Positions 15,640 through 28,169 are shown, numbered from the stretch's first letter. The stretch is DNA of 64,000 bases from Anniella stebbinsi (GCA_029215795.1 JARDYH010000007.1:77263763-77327762), one strand, 5' to 3'. Made by a program: numbers and translations. Notes: generated by a model not told the origin, from the letters alone.

Positions 15640-15842
15640 TCACTGTATGAGTGAGCCTGGGTTCAAATCCCCAGTCAGCTAAAAAGTTTGCTGGGCGATT
15701 CTGGGCCAGTCCCACACTTACTCTCATTCTCCACCCATCCATCTCTTTCTCTCCCTGCCTAACCTACCAGAGAGGGTTGCTCTGAGGGTAAAGGGTAGGA
15801 ACCTGAGCTCCTTGGAGGAAAAGTGGTATAAAAATCAAATGG
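15640..15842 (+). repeat. Sauria-type tRNA SINE
   Basis: The tRNA-like part has B box gggttcaaatcccc. The body follows with ttctgggccagtcccacac and cctaacctaccagagagggttg. The 3' part is gagctccttggaggaaaag then ggtataaaaatcaaat. 5'-truncated. Confidence 0.75.
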
Positions 15843-17139
15843 GTGGAGAGAGAGAAAGGAGGGAGGAAGACACAGCAGTAATCAGGGCTGTGTGTATCCA
15901 AGGATTCTGCCTTACTGGGGCAGATTTTGGTTCTGGGTGAAGAATTCAGCACCTTGAGAATCTCAGTTTTTCTTTCTTGAAAAAGTTAGGCTTCTAGTCC
16001 TTATAACTGCCATCACAGATTTGAAAGTAGCCAAAAGCTAAGTCACTTATTTGGGAGCAAAAGTCTAGCAAAGGTGCACCCCACCTCCAAATCAACAAAG
16101 AAATATCTGAGCTCATTAAGCTAGGTCAGCCCTTTAAACAGGGATATGGCCGAGAAAGACTGAGCCGTCCCCTGGGGAAACTAGACGTTCAGGGCTCGGA
16201 TCCATTCTTAGCCTGCTTTTACCTAACCAAAGTGCAGTGTGCCGCCTTCTCATCAAGCTCTGGTTTAAGATTGGTCGTTCCAATTGGGAGTTGATTTAAA
16301 CAGAAGAAAAAGCCACCTGTGCTTCTGCATACTGCAGGTATCGGGGGGGGGGGGGCATGCTTGATTGCTTCCTCCAGTAGACATGCTTCAAATCTTGCAT
16401 GTCAGCCAGAAGGATTTGAGCCTAGCTTTCTGCCTAGATAACCTCCAAGATCCCATCCAACTCTTAAAACTCTTATGATTCTAATGAACAGATTTGCTAT
16501 GCATGGGCCTGGCTTTATGCCTCTGCTCTGCCAAAGTGGGGATCTCTTTCAACGGCTGACCTGGCTTTACGACCTCAGAAGTTCCCATGTTGGTGATTAG
16601 GGGATGTGCAGTTTGCCAGCTCAAAAATGTTTGGGGAGCATTTGCTACCCTATGGTAGAGATATTGTTTCCCAACTGCTTTACGTTATTAAACTGCTTTG
16701 AGTGGTTCTTAATGTATCAACTATCTTGCCGCGCTTACAGGCTGCTAGCAGCAGAGGGAGCTACATCACAGGCCCAAGACCAATGTCAAACTGACTGCAT
16801 TATCCAAGTACAAACCCTGCAACTATGCTGCCCTCAAAATCAGGTGTCTTAAAAAAAATTTTTTTTTTTAAAGGTACACACATTTTTCAGCATCGCTTTC
16901 TGGTTTTGTGAGCATTTTGGGGACTGTGCTTGGCGTCACGTATTTCCTCTGCCACATGGAATGTATGTTCTATGATATTTCACGGAATGCCACTTTCACC
17001 TGTGCAAGCACTGGTGGACTCGAAAGCTATTCCCACCACAAGCAAAGGTGCCAGGACCTTCTCCAGAGATAATGCTTAGAAGAAACTACCTTTTCAGCCA
17101 GATAAACAAGTCTACAAAGGCTACTAGTCCACAAGAAAA

Positions 17140-17888
17140 ATGCTGTCCATTAACCAGCGTACCCATTCCTATTGTTCCTTGTGCATAAGCACAAGGGATA
17201 ACCTGGCTTCAGTTGTCCATGGTCTGGTAACCTCCAAGTTAGATTACTGCAATGCACTCTACGTGGGGCTGCCTTTGAAGGTGGTTCGGAAGCTGCAGCT
17301 TGTGCAAAATGCAGCGGCCAGTTTGATAACTGGAACCAGAAGGTTCGAGCATATAAGACCTACTCTGGCCCGCTTGCACTGGCTGCCTGTATGTTTCCGA
17401 GCCCGATTCAAAGTGCTGGTTTTAAACTATAAAGCCTTACACGGCTTGGGACCACAATATCTGACGGAACGCCTTTCCCGACATGAACCTACCCAAACAC
17501 TACGTTCAACATCTAAGGCCTTCCTCCGAATGCCTACTCCGAGGGAAGCTCGGAGGTCAGCAACAAGGGAGAGGGCCTTCTCTGTGGTGGCCCCCCAATT
17601 GTGGAACGATCTCCCTGACGAGGCCCGCCTAGCGCCAACATTGTTATCTTTTCGGCGCCAGGTCAAGACTTTCCTCTTCTCTCAGACATTTGGCAATATC
17701 TGAGGAGCCTGGGTTTGTTTTTTGTTTTTTGAGCTTTTTTGGGTTGTTGTAGCAGTTTTAAATGTATGTGTGTATTGTGTGTATGTTGTATGTTTTTGCT
17801 GTTTTAATTTTTGTATATTTTTTAAATTGTTTTAATCCTATGTAAACCGCCCAGAGAGCTTCGTCTATGGGGCAGTATACAAATGTAA

Positions 17889-17927
<39 letters not shown>

Positions 17928-17935
17928 ATGCGGCC
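17140..17935 (+). pseudogene. L2-clade LINE, C-terminal ORF2 fragment and 3' end
   Basis: An open frame of 187 codons to TGA at 17701-17703 encodes the far C-terminal part of an L2-type reverse transcriptase. Its landmarks are LDYCNALYVGLP, LVQNAAASLITG, LARLHWLPV, KALHGLGPQYL, RERAFSVVAPQLWNDLP and FRRQVKTFLF. A T-rich 3' end with gtaaaccgcccagagagct and an AAAT tail follow. Endonuclease and polymerase core are missing (5' truncation). The frame shows no lesion, so insertion is fairly recent. L2 is chosen over CR1 because of the LDYCN...WLPV...LWNDLP pattern. Confidence 0.85.
17888..17929 (+). repeat. (AAAT)n tail of the L2 LINE
   Basis: About ten AAAT/TAAA units forming the 3' tail of the L2 copy. 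Confidence 0.9.
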
Positions 17936-18987
17936 TGAAAGGGGGCAGGGAGAGAACCTGCTGGCTTCCAATTGACAAAGGCTTCCCCTGGAAGTTATTA
18001 GTACTCACCCTAGGCGACTAGGCTGGTTGCTATTTATAGTCCTGGACCTGTAGATTGGAATAGAACGATTTGGAATATCACATTTCTACTCTGAGCCTAT
18101 GAATATCAGGGAAGGGCTATTGGCAAAAGCCGGTCAGAACCCTGTTCCGAAGGAGGCACCCCTGGGGTTTGATGCTGCTGTTTTTGAGTTGCTTCCACTT
18201 CGAGGTTAAAACAGAATTCTGCTCAGAAATGTGTTGAGTGATGTTGCTCTGCAGAGGTCAGCCTTGCCACCTCCTTTCACTGCTCACGGCTGATAACTCA
18301 TACATAGCGCGGCTGCACCATCAGCCACAAAAGCAAGAGGGTTTAATTTGCGACTTCAAGTATTTAAGAGGCTGTTGTCAAAACAAAGAACAAAAAGGAG
18401 TGGAATGGGGCGGGGGAGAGAGAGAGAGCTCATCACTGGCCATTTGCACCAAAAACACCCACTTTTGCTGGAGGCTATGGCAGAAAAGCGAAAAGCGGCT
18501 GTTCCTAGGAGGCTTTTTGGTCCTGCTTGTATATGAAATGAAACCCCTTCGTTAGGGTGGCGTTTGTCCTATTGCCTGTATTGTATGGCAGGGGTTAGCA
18601 GAGGGTAGATCAGCATCAACTGGTAGATCTCTGGGTACTTTTGTAGATCAGCAAGGACTCCCGACCGTTTAAAAAGAGCAGAACCGCTGCAACCACCTTA
18701 AATGATACTGCCAAAATGAAGGAAGCTGCGGCAGAAGCCGGGATGAGGGGGAAGATAATCAGGAGTAGAAGGATTCAGAGCCCTGTTGAGTCCTGGTACG
18801 CAAAACAAATCCCTGTTTTCTGGAGTGTACGTCTTTTGCACCTGGATATGGTGGATCTCAGGGTTCTAATAAAAAAAAAACCCAAAGAATGCAAAGTAGA
18901 TCCTGCAAGCCTGAAATCCGCCCACCGCTCTTATATAGTGATCCAGCCATCGGCTTGAGACCTTCCAATTCTTTTAGGAGACTGGCA

Positions 18988-19160
18988 TGTCATAGAACCA
19001 AAGGACAGTGGAGTTGGAAGGAGCCTGTAAGGCCATCGAGTCCAACCCCCTGCTGAATGCAGGAATCCACCTTAAAGCATACCTGAAAGATGGCTGTCCA
19101 GCTGCATCTTGAAGGCCTCTAATGTGGGAGAACCCATGACCTCTCTAGGTCATTGGTCCC
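18988..19160 (-). repeat. CR1 LINE fragment
   Basis: catagaaccaaaggacagtg, ttggaaggagcctgtaaggcc and ccaaccccctgctgaatgcagg are the familiar CR1 segment seen in birds and reptiles, here in the antisense orientation. Confidence 0.7.
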
Positions 19161-19201
19161 ATGTTTCCAGGTTTGTTTGGTTTTTGCAGCACCCAAATGC
19201 T

Positions 19202-19316
19202 TGCAACCTTCCCCAAACAGGCAACCTTCCCCAAACAGGTGCCCTTCAGATGTACTGGACTACAACTCCCAGCATCCAGCCCAACACATCTAGAAGGCAC
19301 CTGGTTGGGGAAGGCT
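19202..19316. repeat. palindromic MITE with an 18-bp internal tandem repeat
   Basis: The arms cttccccaaacaggtgcccttcagatg and ggcacctggttggggaagg face each other around gactacaactcccagc. The left end is doubled: caaccttccccaaacagg occurs twice in tandem (19204-19239). Confidence 0.65.
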
Positions 19317-20049
19317 GGCTCAAACGAACAACTCAGCAGAGAATCATGAGCTAAAGGCAAGCAATGCACCAACTTTACTGTAGCTAGGCAGGAGTATAGT
19401 CAGGATGCCTTGATTGGAAAACTACCTCGAGGTCCATGGAAGGTGAGCTATAAATGGGATAAACAAAAACTCTCCAGTAGCTAATAGCGAGTGCAGGGCC
19501 TGTTCAAATACTGGATCTTATGCTCATGACGCCCGCTGTTAAAGAGACAGGCTAGCTGAGCACTGTCCTACCGAGCTATGTAATATCCTTGCAGCTGGAT
19601 CATCAAATGGCTATTCGTGGATTGTATTGGTACAACTGATCTATTTTCTAGTATAATTTTAATTTGCAGGTGTTCTCCTTAAAAGTTGCATGACTGCGAC
19701 CTCAGCTTTGTTGTGCTGTGTTCAATCATGATTCTGCCATTATCATTACTTCTGTCTCAAGACTTGCAAAAGACTAATTTTTGATCCTGCCCGGCCTTTT
19801 GGTCTATGTTTTTTGACGTAGGAGAGTCTGCTCTTGTTGTTTGGACATGGCTGCTGTCAGCAGGCATTTATGTTTGTGAAATGTCTGTGCAGCTTTAGGG
19901 AAATGTCTGTTAGGGAATAACAACAACCGTGTCTTACCTGTGACAGTATTGGGGCAATGGAAGGAGTTGTTTAGAAGAGTCACAGGATATTTATAGTGCA
20001 GGTTGAAAAGAGTGTGGGCAGGCAGGAGTACCTATTTGGGTGTGACAAG

Positions 20050-20404
20050 GGTCCCCTCTACAAGGATTCGCTTTTGCGCCCGGTTAGGCGATTATGCGCA
20101 TAATCGCTGAAGCGCATTTACACCTAATACCTCTGCACGAGAGGCAGCGAGAGGCGGCGAAGCGCATTAAAGGATGTCCAAAATGCGGTTTACAAGTAGT
20201 TAATGCGCATAAGCGCATATTCACACAGTCAAAATGCGCTTTAACGGACGGAGCAAAATAAAACTCGCGATTTAACGCACATTCGATAATGCGCATAATC
20301 GGAGAGATAACGCGCCTCTACGCCCCATTTGCGCTCCGCTGGTGTGGAGGTAAATTTTTTAATGAGACTTCAAAGAGCATTAAACCTCTCGTGAAGAGGC
20401 ACCC
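20050..20404 (+). mobile_element. 355-bp inverted-repeat element, family A copy 2
   Basis: Starts GGTCCCCTCTACAAG and ends GAAGAGGCACCC, with AAG at 20047-20049 and 20405-20407. Same orientation and length as copy 1. The two differ at a small number of sites, several of them CpG-type changes. Confidence 0.88.
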
Positions 20405-20531
20405 AAGGACTTCCTGCCTCTCTGTATTCTAGATTTAAAATGCTAAAAAAGTATAAGAAAGGATTAAAATTTCTGTCTCGCTGAAACTCTTCCATAGCAT
20501 TCTGACACTATCCTATTAGCACTGTCTAGCC

Positions 20532-20893
20532 CAGGGGTGGGGAACCTCTAGTCTGGGGCCCAAATCTGGCCCTCCAGGGTTCCCCAGTTGACCATGCCCC
20601 CTCCCCTGGCCCCCTCCCCTTTCCTGCAGCCATCAGCATGTGGGGCAGTTTCCCAGCTTTTGTGCAGTTCTTCCCCTTGTTCTGCAAGGCCAAAATGCAT
20701 CTCCGAACACTTAGTTACTGGCAGTAAGAATTCTCAGCTACAATATGCTGGCAGTTGTTGGATTTTGGCCCCACCTCTTTTCCATTGGCACCACCCCTTT
20801 GCTTTCAGCCCTGCCCACTACCGGAATCCGGTCCCCGAGAGCTTCTCTGAAATTGGATTTGGCCCTCGAGCTGAAAGACTTTCCCCACCACTG
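20532..20893. mobile_element. 362-bp hAT-like element
   Basis: Ends CAGGGGTGGGGAACCT and ccccaccactg, fitting the hAT 5'-YARNG rule. Flanked by gtctagcc (20524-20531) and gtctagtc (20894-20901), a 7-of-8 match to an 8-bp duplication. The interior holds ctggccctccagggttcc and is non-coding. Related copies at 45371 and 57158. Confidence 0.75.
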
Positions 20894-22039
20894 GTCTAGT
20901 CCTATCTCCATCGCGTATTACTTACTATCCCTCAGGTTTTGCATCACCCCCACCACAACAATCATTCAGTAGTCTGTGCCCACTGAGCATGCTCAGTCCT
21001 CACTGGGCTGTTTTTGAGTATGATCGGCTCCCCTCCACCACTGAGGGTTTTTCCCTCCTAAAGATTGTTTTGTACTTCTTTGGTTCCCCTAAGCTCGGTG
21101 ACACCTTGTGCATTGGTGGTGCTATTTTGGCCACCTAAGAGCTGCTACTCAAAGAACTGAGATCGCTGTTTGTACACGTGATTTATACCCCACCTTTTCA
21201 GTCAAGATTGGCTTCCAATGTAAATCTAAACCACGCAACCTGATGTCCTCTAGATGTATTGGGACTACAATTCCTAGCATCCCCCAGCCCGCTGTATCTC
21301 CCCTGCTGCCTCAAGCCCTATTCAGGCTTTCTGTTTCTGTGTGCACTAAAGATGGCAGGAACAGGGGTACTCCAGTCCCGTCCCACCCTTCACACATTTC
21401 TGTCGCCCTGCATTTCTGGAGGGCCAAGACTTTCTGAAGAGGAGAGACGCTTGGATCTAGAGTTGTCAGTCGCATGTGCAGGCTCTCCTCTTCAAAAAGT
21501 CTTGGCCCTCCATGAATACGGGGCAACGGAAAAGTGTGCGAGGTGCGGTGGAGCCGCAGCATTCTCCCTCCTCACATGTTTATGCAGGATACTGGGCTTC
21601 GGGGACCCTCTGAAGCCCTATTTGCACGTTCTGAATGAGGCTTCAGAGGGTGGCCAAAGCCTGGCATGAAGTGACAGATTCAATCCAATATTTCTCTCAG
21701 GTAGCAGAGGATTTGTGGGAAGGGATGGACTCTCGCTTTGGTGCTTGGCTGTGGCGCACTGACAGAGCCGAGAGGGTCTCCTCAACGCCTGAGGGAAACT
21801 GGCAAAGGACTCTGGGGGATTGGCAGAGCCAGCGGCAGCCACAAATAACAGCTGGCTACTGAAAACCAGACAAAATTTGTGGGCCCCTGTGCTCGTGTCT
21901 CACAAACCGAGAGGCAGGCCTGAGGAGAATTCAGTTGTTCTCCCAGGTTCCTCCTCCCCGACTCTGCGGCCACAGCAGGCACTAGAAGCCAGCTCACTAT
22001 CCTAGTACATCATCATAAAAGCCAAGTATACAATCTCTC

Positions 22040-22102
22040 TAAATTTTATTTAAATTCTATACCGCTCCATAGCCAAAGCTCTCTGGGCTGTTCATAACAG
22101 CC
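22040..22102 (-). repeat. L2 LINE 3' tail
   Basis: Minus-strand match to the L2 end found at 17840-17880 (ccgcccagagagct, ctatgg). Confidence 0.6.
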
Positions 22103-22490
22103 GCATGTACCTCTTTACTAGGGCAGTTGCTATGCTGACTTGTACCCCCATCATAAAACAACTGACTGGTCAGGGAGGGCCCAAGATATTTAAATCCAGA
22201 TAGATTTCTTTATCTCCACCCACTCTGCGGGACACAATCCACCAGGAAGCTGCCCCCACTATGAGAAAGCAACTTAATTTAGGGTGCAATCTTATGCACG
22301 TTTAGACAGGAAAAAGTCCTACAACTCCAAGCCTCTCTTATGAATGGCTCTTCACTTGGACTGAGGATCATTTCTCTCTTGTTTCGCAGGCCCCGGGATT
22401 CCTCTCAAGATCCCATGACCCGCAGTCAATAGGTTTTGCGTTGTTAAGAATCCACCACTAAAGCTATCCGGTTGTTCCTTCTGAAGAGTT

Positions 22491-22600
22491 AAGAGGCTGT
22501 GCAAGAGATCTTCCCGACATCTTGAAAATAGTCCAAAACTTTGATAAGGGCAAGGAGGAGCCCACACACCCTAATTCTCTTTCTTTTAGCATAACAATGA
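22491..22600 (-). pseudogene. duplicated fragment of the LUZP1 coding exon
   Basis: ctgtgcaagagatcttcccg, acatcttgaaaatagtcc and aactttgataagggc align with 24895-24965 inside LUZP1 (ctctgcaagagatcttcctg, acttcttgaaatgagcct, gactttgataaagg). The match reaches the ctctttcttt block further on. On the minus strand SRCREDLLHSL corresponds to SRSQEDLLQSH of LUZP1. It lies in the intron just downstream of the parental exon, is diverged, and has no splice context. It is most simply a partial local duplication. Confidence 0.6.
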
Positions 22601-23704
22601 ACAATAATCTCCACCGAGTGATTTTGCTAAGTGCTCAAAATGTCCCCATGCACCTTATCTCAACAGTTCTTAGAAAGCCCTTTGATCCAGCATCTGATGC
22701 CCACACAGGGCCTCCGGTGGAAATCTAGCACAACATGGATCCTACCACCCAGAGGTCTCATTTCCAATGCAGTTTTGGAGCAAGTACAAAATGACAGTGG
22801 TCCCTTCAGAGCAGCACGAGTAACTCCTGCTATCTCTTACCTCCTCACAGCCACTCAAATGAGAGAAGCCCCCACCCCTCTCTCTTACGCCCACTGAAGC
22901 CAGAGAATGCCGAGGAGGGTATTGGTGGCTATGATGTATAATGGCTGGCTGCTACTAAGCCAAGCCCACATTTGTGAACCCGTCCATAAGGTACTTTATC
23001 TTCCACTGTCTGATGTTTTCAAAACCTTTGCAAGCTGCCTTCTAAAGAGTCATGCCAAAAGGCAGAGTGTAAATATATTAACACAGCAATCATGCCTCAC
23101 ATTCAAGGCACGCAGGGTGATGGTGTGAGGTCTGCAGGCACGGGGAATTGCCATTTCCAATGTTCTGCCATTTGGCTGCAACCAGGATGGGACCGCGAGG
23201 GAGCCTTTTCTCCTCCCCTCCCACTGACTGCAATGGGAGGGCCATAACTGGTGTTGGGTTGTTTCTTTGGGCATATTGGGCGGGGGGGGGGGGGGAAATC
23301 CTGGCAAATCCACATCTGCCAATGATGCCTCCAACATGCCCAGATAGTCCCTACACTTCTAGCAAGACATCTACCTGCAGAGCTTGTACCAAGAGACTTC
23401 TAACGGCATAGATGCTGCCCTGCTGGCAGAACTCCCTCTCTCCTGGCAGGGTAGTACTTATGCATCTTCCTAAATTCCCTAATCCTAGAGTTTAGGATAG
23501 CTTCAAAATAAATAAACAAACAAATAAGCCAGTATTATCCTTATCATGTATGAACGAGCTACAACTGAGAAAGGTTGTAACTTTTTCCAAATGCACGTGC
23601 TGACATCCTCAAAAAGTCATCTCCTCTTTGATGTAAAAGAAGAAGCCCCCCCCCCTTGATTTAACAATACAAACGTTTTAAAATAAAATGCAGAACACGC
23701 TTAC

Positions 23705-26700
23705 TGGTAATACTGTGCAATTCCAAGGAGAAGCTGTCACTGGATCACTGACGCAACTCTTCTGGCTGAGCATCTCAGAAGCACCTAAGCTACTTTTGGT
23801 CCTTCTAGAGTCTGATTCTGGCGCAATCCAGGAGTTTATGCCAGCACTGGCCCTTCTGGAACTCTGCTCAATCGCATAAATGCGTGCACTAGTTCCTTCC
23901 GGTTTGGAAGGGTCCGTAGATGACCTATACGGACTCCGAGAGGTTGCGTTTTCAACCACCTTGTTTGCAGAGTCATCCAAAGATAGCAAACCCCGCCTCG
24001 TTCGCCACCCGCTTCTCACTGTGACGTGTTTGGTCTCAGATGAGTTTGTCTCTGAAGAGCCATGGCTCTTCCAGTTGATTGTCTCTACGTGTGGTTCGCT
24101 GTTCCTCTCAATGGATTCAGAAGATTTTATCATAATGCTGCTTTTGGAGATTACTGTGTCCACCCTGCTTCTCAGAACGGAGTCCCCGTTTTTATCAGCC
24201 TCAGGTAACTTCATGGATATATTGCTCTTGTTAATTGAAATCTCGTAAGGTGTGCTAGTTGCGTTCACGCCTGATGAGCTCTCGTGTGGAGTGACCCTAA
24301 TATTGCTGGCGGACACGTGTTGCTGTTCCTTTGGAGCTTCACTTGTGCTGGTCCTTGGAGAAACTGGCTCAGATGGGTAAATAGTGATACTACTTGTCAT
24401 CTTGTGAGACACAGTCTTAAGGACGGGGTGCTGTTTATCAGAGCTGGCTTCTGGCCCTGAGCCTGTGCCACCCATGATTTCCTTCACGTCCTTTTCCACA
24501 ATCGCAGGCTTGATGACTGCTTTAGATCTCAAGGCTTCCCTCGGACTGAATGGCCTTCTGGATTTCAACCCTGTGAGGACGGGAGCTGAAGATGTTCTGG
24601 ATGACCTGCCAAGCTCTTCTTCGCTGCAAGTATTTTTCTCATTTTCAAAGGGAGACGTTCGAACAGCTCCCCTGGAGCTTATGAATTCCCTGGAAAGAGG
24701 TTCCTTTTTTATCCCTAAATCAAGAGTGGTAGGAGTGGCTGCGATTTTGCTTGCCTCTTCGTTAGTACTGAGTTTTTCATAGCTACTGGGATTGAAAGCT
24801 TTGGCTCTCGCAGAAGTGGTCTTTACGGCCATGTTGTTAGAGTTTGCAGCTGAGGCAGTGGTCTGATCAACTTCTTCCTTCCGAGGGACTGGGTGACTCT
24901 GCAAGAGATCTTCCTGACTTCTTGAAATGAGCCTAGACTTTGATAAAGGTGAGGCCTTTGCCATTTCAAGCGGAGCTTCAATAAACTCTCTTTCTTGAGA
25001 GTTCACTATCTTTGGGGAGCTCTCTTCCAAGTGCTGTCTGCGGGATGAGGTCTCCGTCTTTAAGCCGGTGGGCTCAGTGATTAATACTTCTGCAGAAAGA
25101 TAATGCCTATAGGACGAAGCAGCTCCATTGGATGGCCCACGGTTTGTTTTTGAGATGCGAGCCCCTGTCGAAAGAGCAGGCGATTCTGCAGTGTTCTGCG
25201 TCTTAGTTCCCTTTTCAGAAGATGACGGAGCCATTTCTGCTTTGCTGGGCTTGAGTTCGAGTTCATCGGACTTACAGTGATGAGTGTCGTTAAAAGGTTG
25301 GCACACTTTTTCAACTTTGCCCCTCAACGCGCTCTCGTTCTTGGGTTTTGAAGAGGCCTTCCAAGACTTGTGCTCCTGCGCTGCGGGTGGATAGCGGCTA
25401 AGCACGGATGGCTGCTCACGAGTTTTTTTCACTTCTGCTGGAAGGGTAACACCATCTCTCTGTGAGGAAATGTGCACACCAGTGCTTGGTTTGTCTTCCG
25501 TCCGTTTAGCCTCAGTTGCTAAGGAGTCTAATAAAGCTGACGTACTACAAGCTTTGGCTGCCCTCCGGTTCAAGTTAGGGCTTGTCACCCGCTTGCTACC
25601 TTGGCCGTAGCTCTCATTATTAAATGAGAATTCTCGGCTGCGTATCCTCTCCCGTCTGTGCTGAGGAGAAAGCTCCCGAGACTTATGCTTTGAAACTGCT
25701 GACTCAGCTGTGACCGCTCGGTGTTTAGGTCTGTCATGCTTCGCTCGGCTGGGCAAGTTAATTTCCTCCGTTTCTGCCTCGCCGTTCTCCAGCTCTTTCT
25801 GCGTCATCATCTGCGTTTTTATTTCTTCAAGCTGGCCTGTGAGGAGCTTGTTTTTATTCTGCTCACTCAAGTAGCTATCGTGCAGGTCATTATTTTTGGC
25901 TCTCAGAGTTTTCAGTTCTTCTTCTAAAGACTCAAAATGTTTGATCTGGGTCTTCAGCTTCTCGATTTCTTGGTTGAGGTCCTTCACTTTGTTGTCCTCT
26001 TGATTTTTATTCTTCTGGTTTTCCGATTTGTTTCGGGTTTCGTTTTCTGCAAGCTTCAGATAGTCGAGACTCCCTTTCCGTCGGGTTTCTTTCGAAGACG
26101 GTGCCGAAGTGGTCACGTCAACTTCGATCCTCAGGTCGTTTCTCTCAAGGATACTATTGGATGATCTTTCCAGCAGGTTTGACGTGTTTCGGGTTTGATC
26201 AGCCCGGTTCAGCTTGTTATTTTGCTCCAGCTTTTGTGTCAGCTCTTGGATCAACTTCTCGTTCTGCTTCTCCTTTTCAGTGAAGTGTTTCCTTTCGCTA
26301 ACAAAGGCGAGAGCCAAAGATTTCATTTTTTCCAGCTCGCTCACTAAACTCAGCTCGGTTTTATCCAGCCGGTCTTCCGACTGTTCGAGTTCTTTGACTT
26401 TTGCCCTCAGAACTTCCAGTTCCTTCGAGATCTTCGTGGTCAGGTTTTTCTCCTCGTTGAGACTGAGGCACAGCTGCGTACAGTCATTCTTACTCCGGCC
26501 AAAGGCCTCCTCCAGCTTTTCGAGCTCCGCCATTCGCTTCTGGAGCCGCTCGATTTCGGATTTCAGCTCCCGAGTGAGGCTCTCCTCTTCCTCAAGCTTC
26601 TCCTTCATCAGATGGCAGAGCTCTTCCGCTTTCCTGATCTCCTCGTCCTTCCCTTCGATTTTCAGAACTCGCTTCCGCAGGGCTTCCACGTCTGCCAACA

Positions 26701-26878
26701 TGCTGGAGTTGCTGCCTTCCGCCTGGATAACTTTGTCCTGCAGGTCAAGCAGCTCATCTTCAGCTTTTTGGAGGTTTTTGGTGGCCTCCTCTAGTTCATC
26801 AAGGCGGCGGCCGAGACTCTGAAGCTTGAAGCGCAAATGACGATTCGAGGTCTCTTTATAAGCTGAATAATCCGCCAT
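23705..26878 (-). CDS. LUZP1: LUZP1 main coding exon (leucine zipper protein 1), residues 1-1058
   Basis: LUZP1 is a coiled-coil actin-associated protein of stress fibres, centrosome and cilium base, reported to bind filamin and restrain ciliogenesis. One exon encodes MADYSAYKETSNRHLRFKLQ onward. Residues about 10-365 form a near-continuous Glu/Lys/Leu-rich coiled coil with the leucine zippers (RLDELEEATKNLQKAEDELL, ERLQKRMAELEKLEEAF). The rest is Ser-rich and disordered. It has conserved islands at about 400-415 (RELSPQHRRER), 488-510 (REQPSVLSRYPPAAQEH), 770-800 (RPFSPREALRS, EKDVKEIMGG) and 822-840 (SSITIYPSEPVSPR). The start is the ATG at 26876-26878 (aaagATGG context), which aligns with the mammalian N-terminus. 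Three codons upstream is another in-frame ATG, in predicted UTR. The exon ends after WNCTVLP with a GTAAGC donor (23704-23699), phase 0. Human LUZP1 is 1076 residues, so little C-terminus is missing. No stop or frameshift. Confidence 0.95.
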
Positions 26879-26989
26879 CTTTGACACCTGGAGTTTACGT
26901 TCCCTATTCTTCAGATGGAGGCAAGGAATTTTGTAAATGCTTTATTCTTTTCCTCGTTTCATCAAGTTTCTCGGGGAGAGGACTGGTAC
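26879..26989 (-). other. LUZP1: LUZP1 5' UTR part of the main exon
   Basis: On the minus strand a strong acceptor (ctttctgctttctgttttcAG) ends at 26990, so the exon starts at 26989 and carries 111 bases of 5' UTR before the ATG. Further 5' non-coding exons must lie upstream at higher coordinates. Confidence 0.75.
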
Positions 26990-27733
26990 CTGAAAACAGA
27001 AAGCAGAAAGTGAGTATAATGGACAAAAAAGTCGTCTTCCCTGTTACTTTTCCTTTCAAGAGCTGTGAACATAAGAATATAAGAAGAGCCACGCTGGATT
27101 AGCTGTCAAGTCTGGACATACAGAGAATTTCCCCTTCCTCAGGATGTGCCGGAACTTAGGTATCTTTCAGGGACGTGGCAAAGTTCTGGGGGGGGGGGGG
27201 TTGGGGGGGGTGAGTTAAAACTTTCAGAAACCAAGATTAAAGTAGCAGAGGGTTGGGGTTTAATTATTCTTTTATTTGGATTTTATCCAAATAACCCTCA
27301 GTCTATACATGCTGTGGAGCAAGGTGGAAGAATGCTGAAGTACTACAATTTTTTAATACTCCTCTGTGCAAAAACTCCCTGAAAGTAGAACACTAGCGCA
27401 CTGGGGAGAAAAAGTATTTTCCAGTCCTCTCCCTGGTGTTTTAGTTTTCTACTTGCAAGGATGTGTGTCGTTGTTGTTTCATGTAGGGGAGCATTCTATC
27501 AACCACCCCAGCATTCTACCACCAAATTCTGCTGCATCTGCAGACCCGGCCTCCAGTCTGACAAAACCATAGCAGCACTGCCGTCTGTGGGGTACAACAG
27601 TTAAACAAATCACACATGCAGAAAAAAGCACAAACTCTACCATTGCACCACTTGCGATTTTTTCCCAGGCACTCAAGCACACATTCAAGGGAATAGAGTT
27701 GGTTCACACATTACCCTAAACCATGGTAATTTG

Positions 27734-27860
27734 TGGCCCTCCAAGTGTTTTGCCCTACAACTCCCACCATCCCTCGCCACTGACTGTACTAGCTAGGCCT
27801 GATGGGAGTTGTAAGCCAAAACATCTGGAGGGCTGCAAGTTGCCCACCTCTGATTTAGGG
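27734..27860. repeat. palindromic MITE
   Basis: tggccctccaagtgttttg faces caaaacatctggagggctgc around ctacaactcccacc and gatgggagttgta. Same family as 52694-52829. Confidence 0.65.
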
Positions 27861-28169
27861 TTACAAGGACAAGCTATAGCAAGCCTTGAGCTCACATGTT
27901 CCCCTTTCTCCTCTCCATCTCCAGTGTGGCCATGAGGAGGAGATTGGAAGCTTTTGCTTCCATTATGAATTAACCAGTTTAATGTCATGCCAAACCCTAA
28001 ACAGTGGTTAGTCTTACCAGAGGGTTAGTGAAACAAGCCAGCTTCTCAATCAAGGGTATAGTTGGCTTGTTTCAACAAACCATAGTTAAGATTAACGAGT
28101 TTGTTGGGTTCGGACAACACAGCAAGCTGTAATTAATCTAAAATGGAAGCAAATGTTTCCAAACTCCTA

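Noticed and set aside
26214..26822. A 202-codon Ser/Phe-rich frame on the plus strand
   Set aside because: Antisense shadow of the LUZP1 coiled coil. Glu/Lys/Leu codons read backwards give Phe/Leu/Ser.
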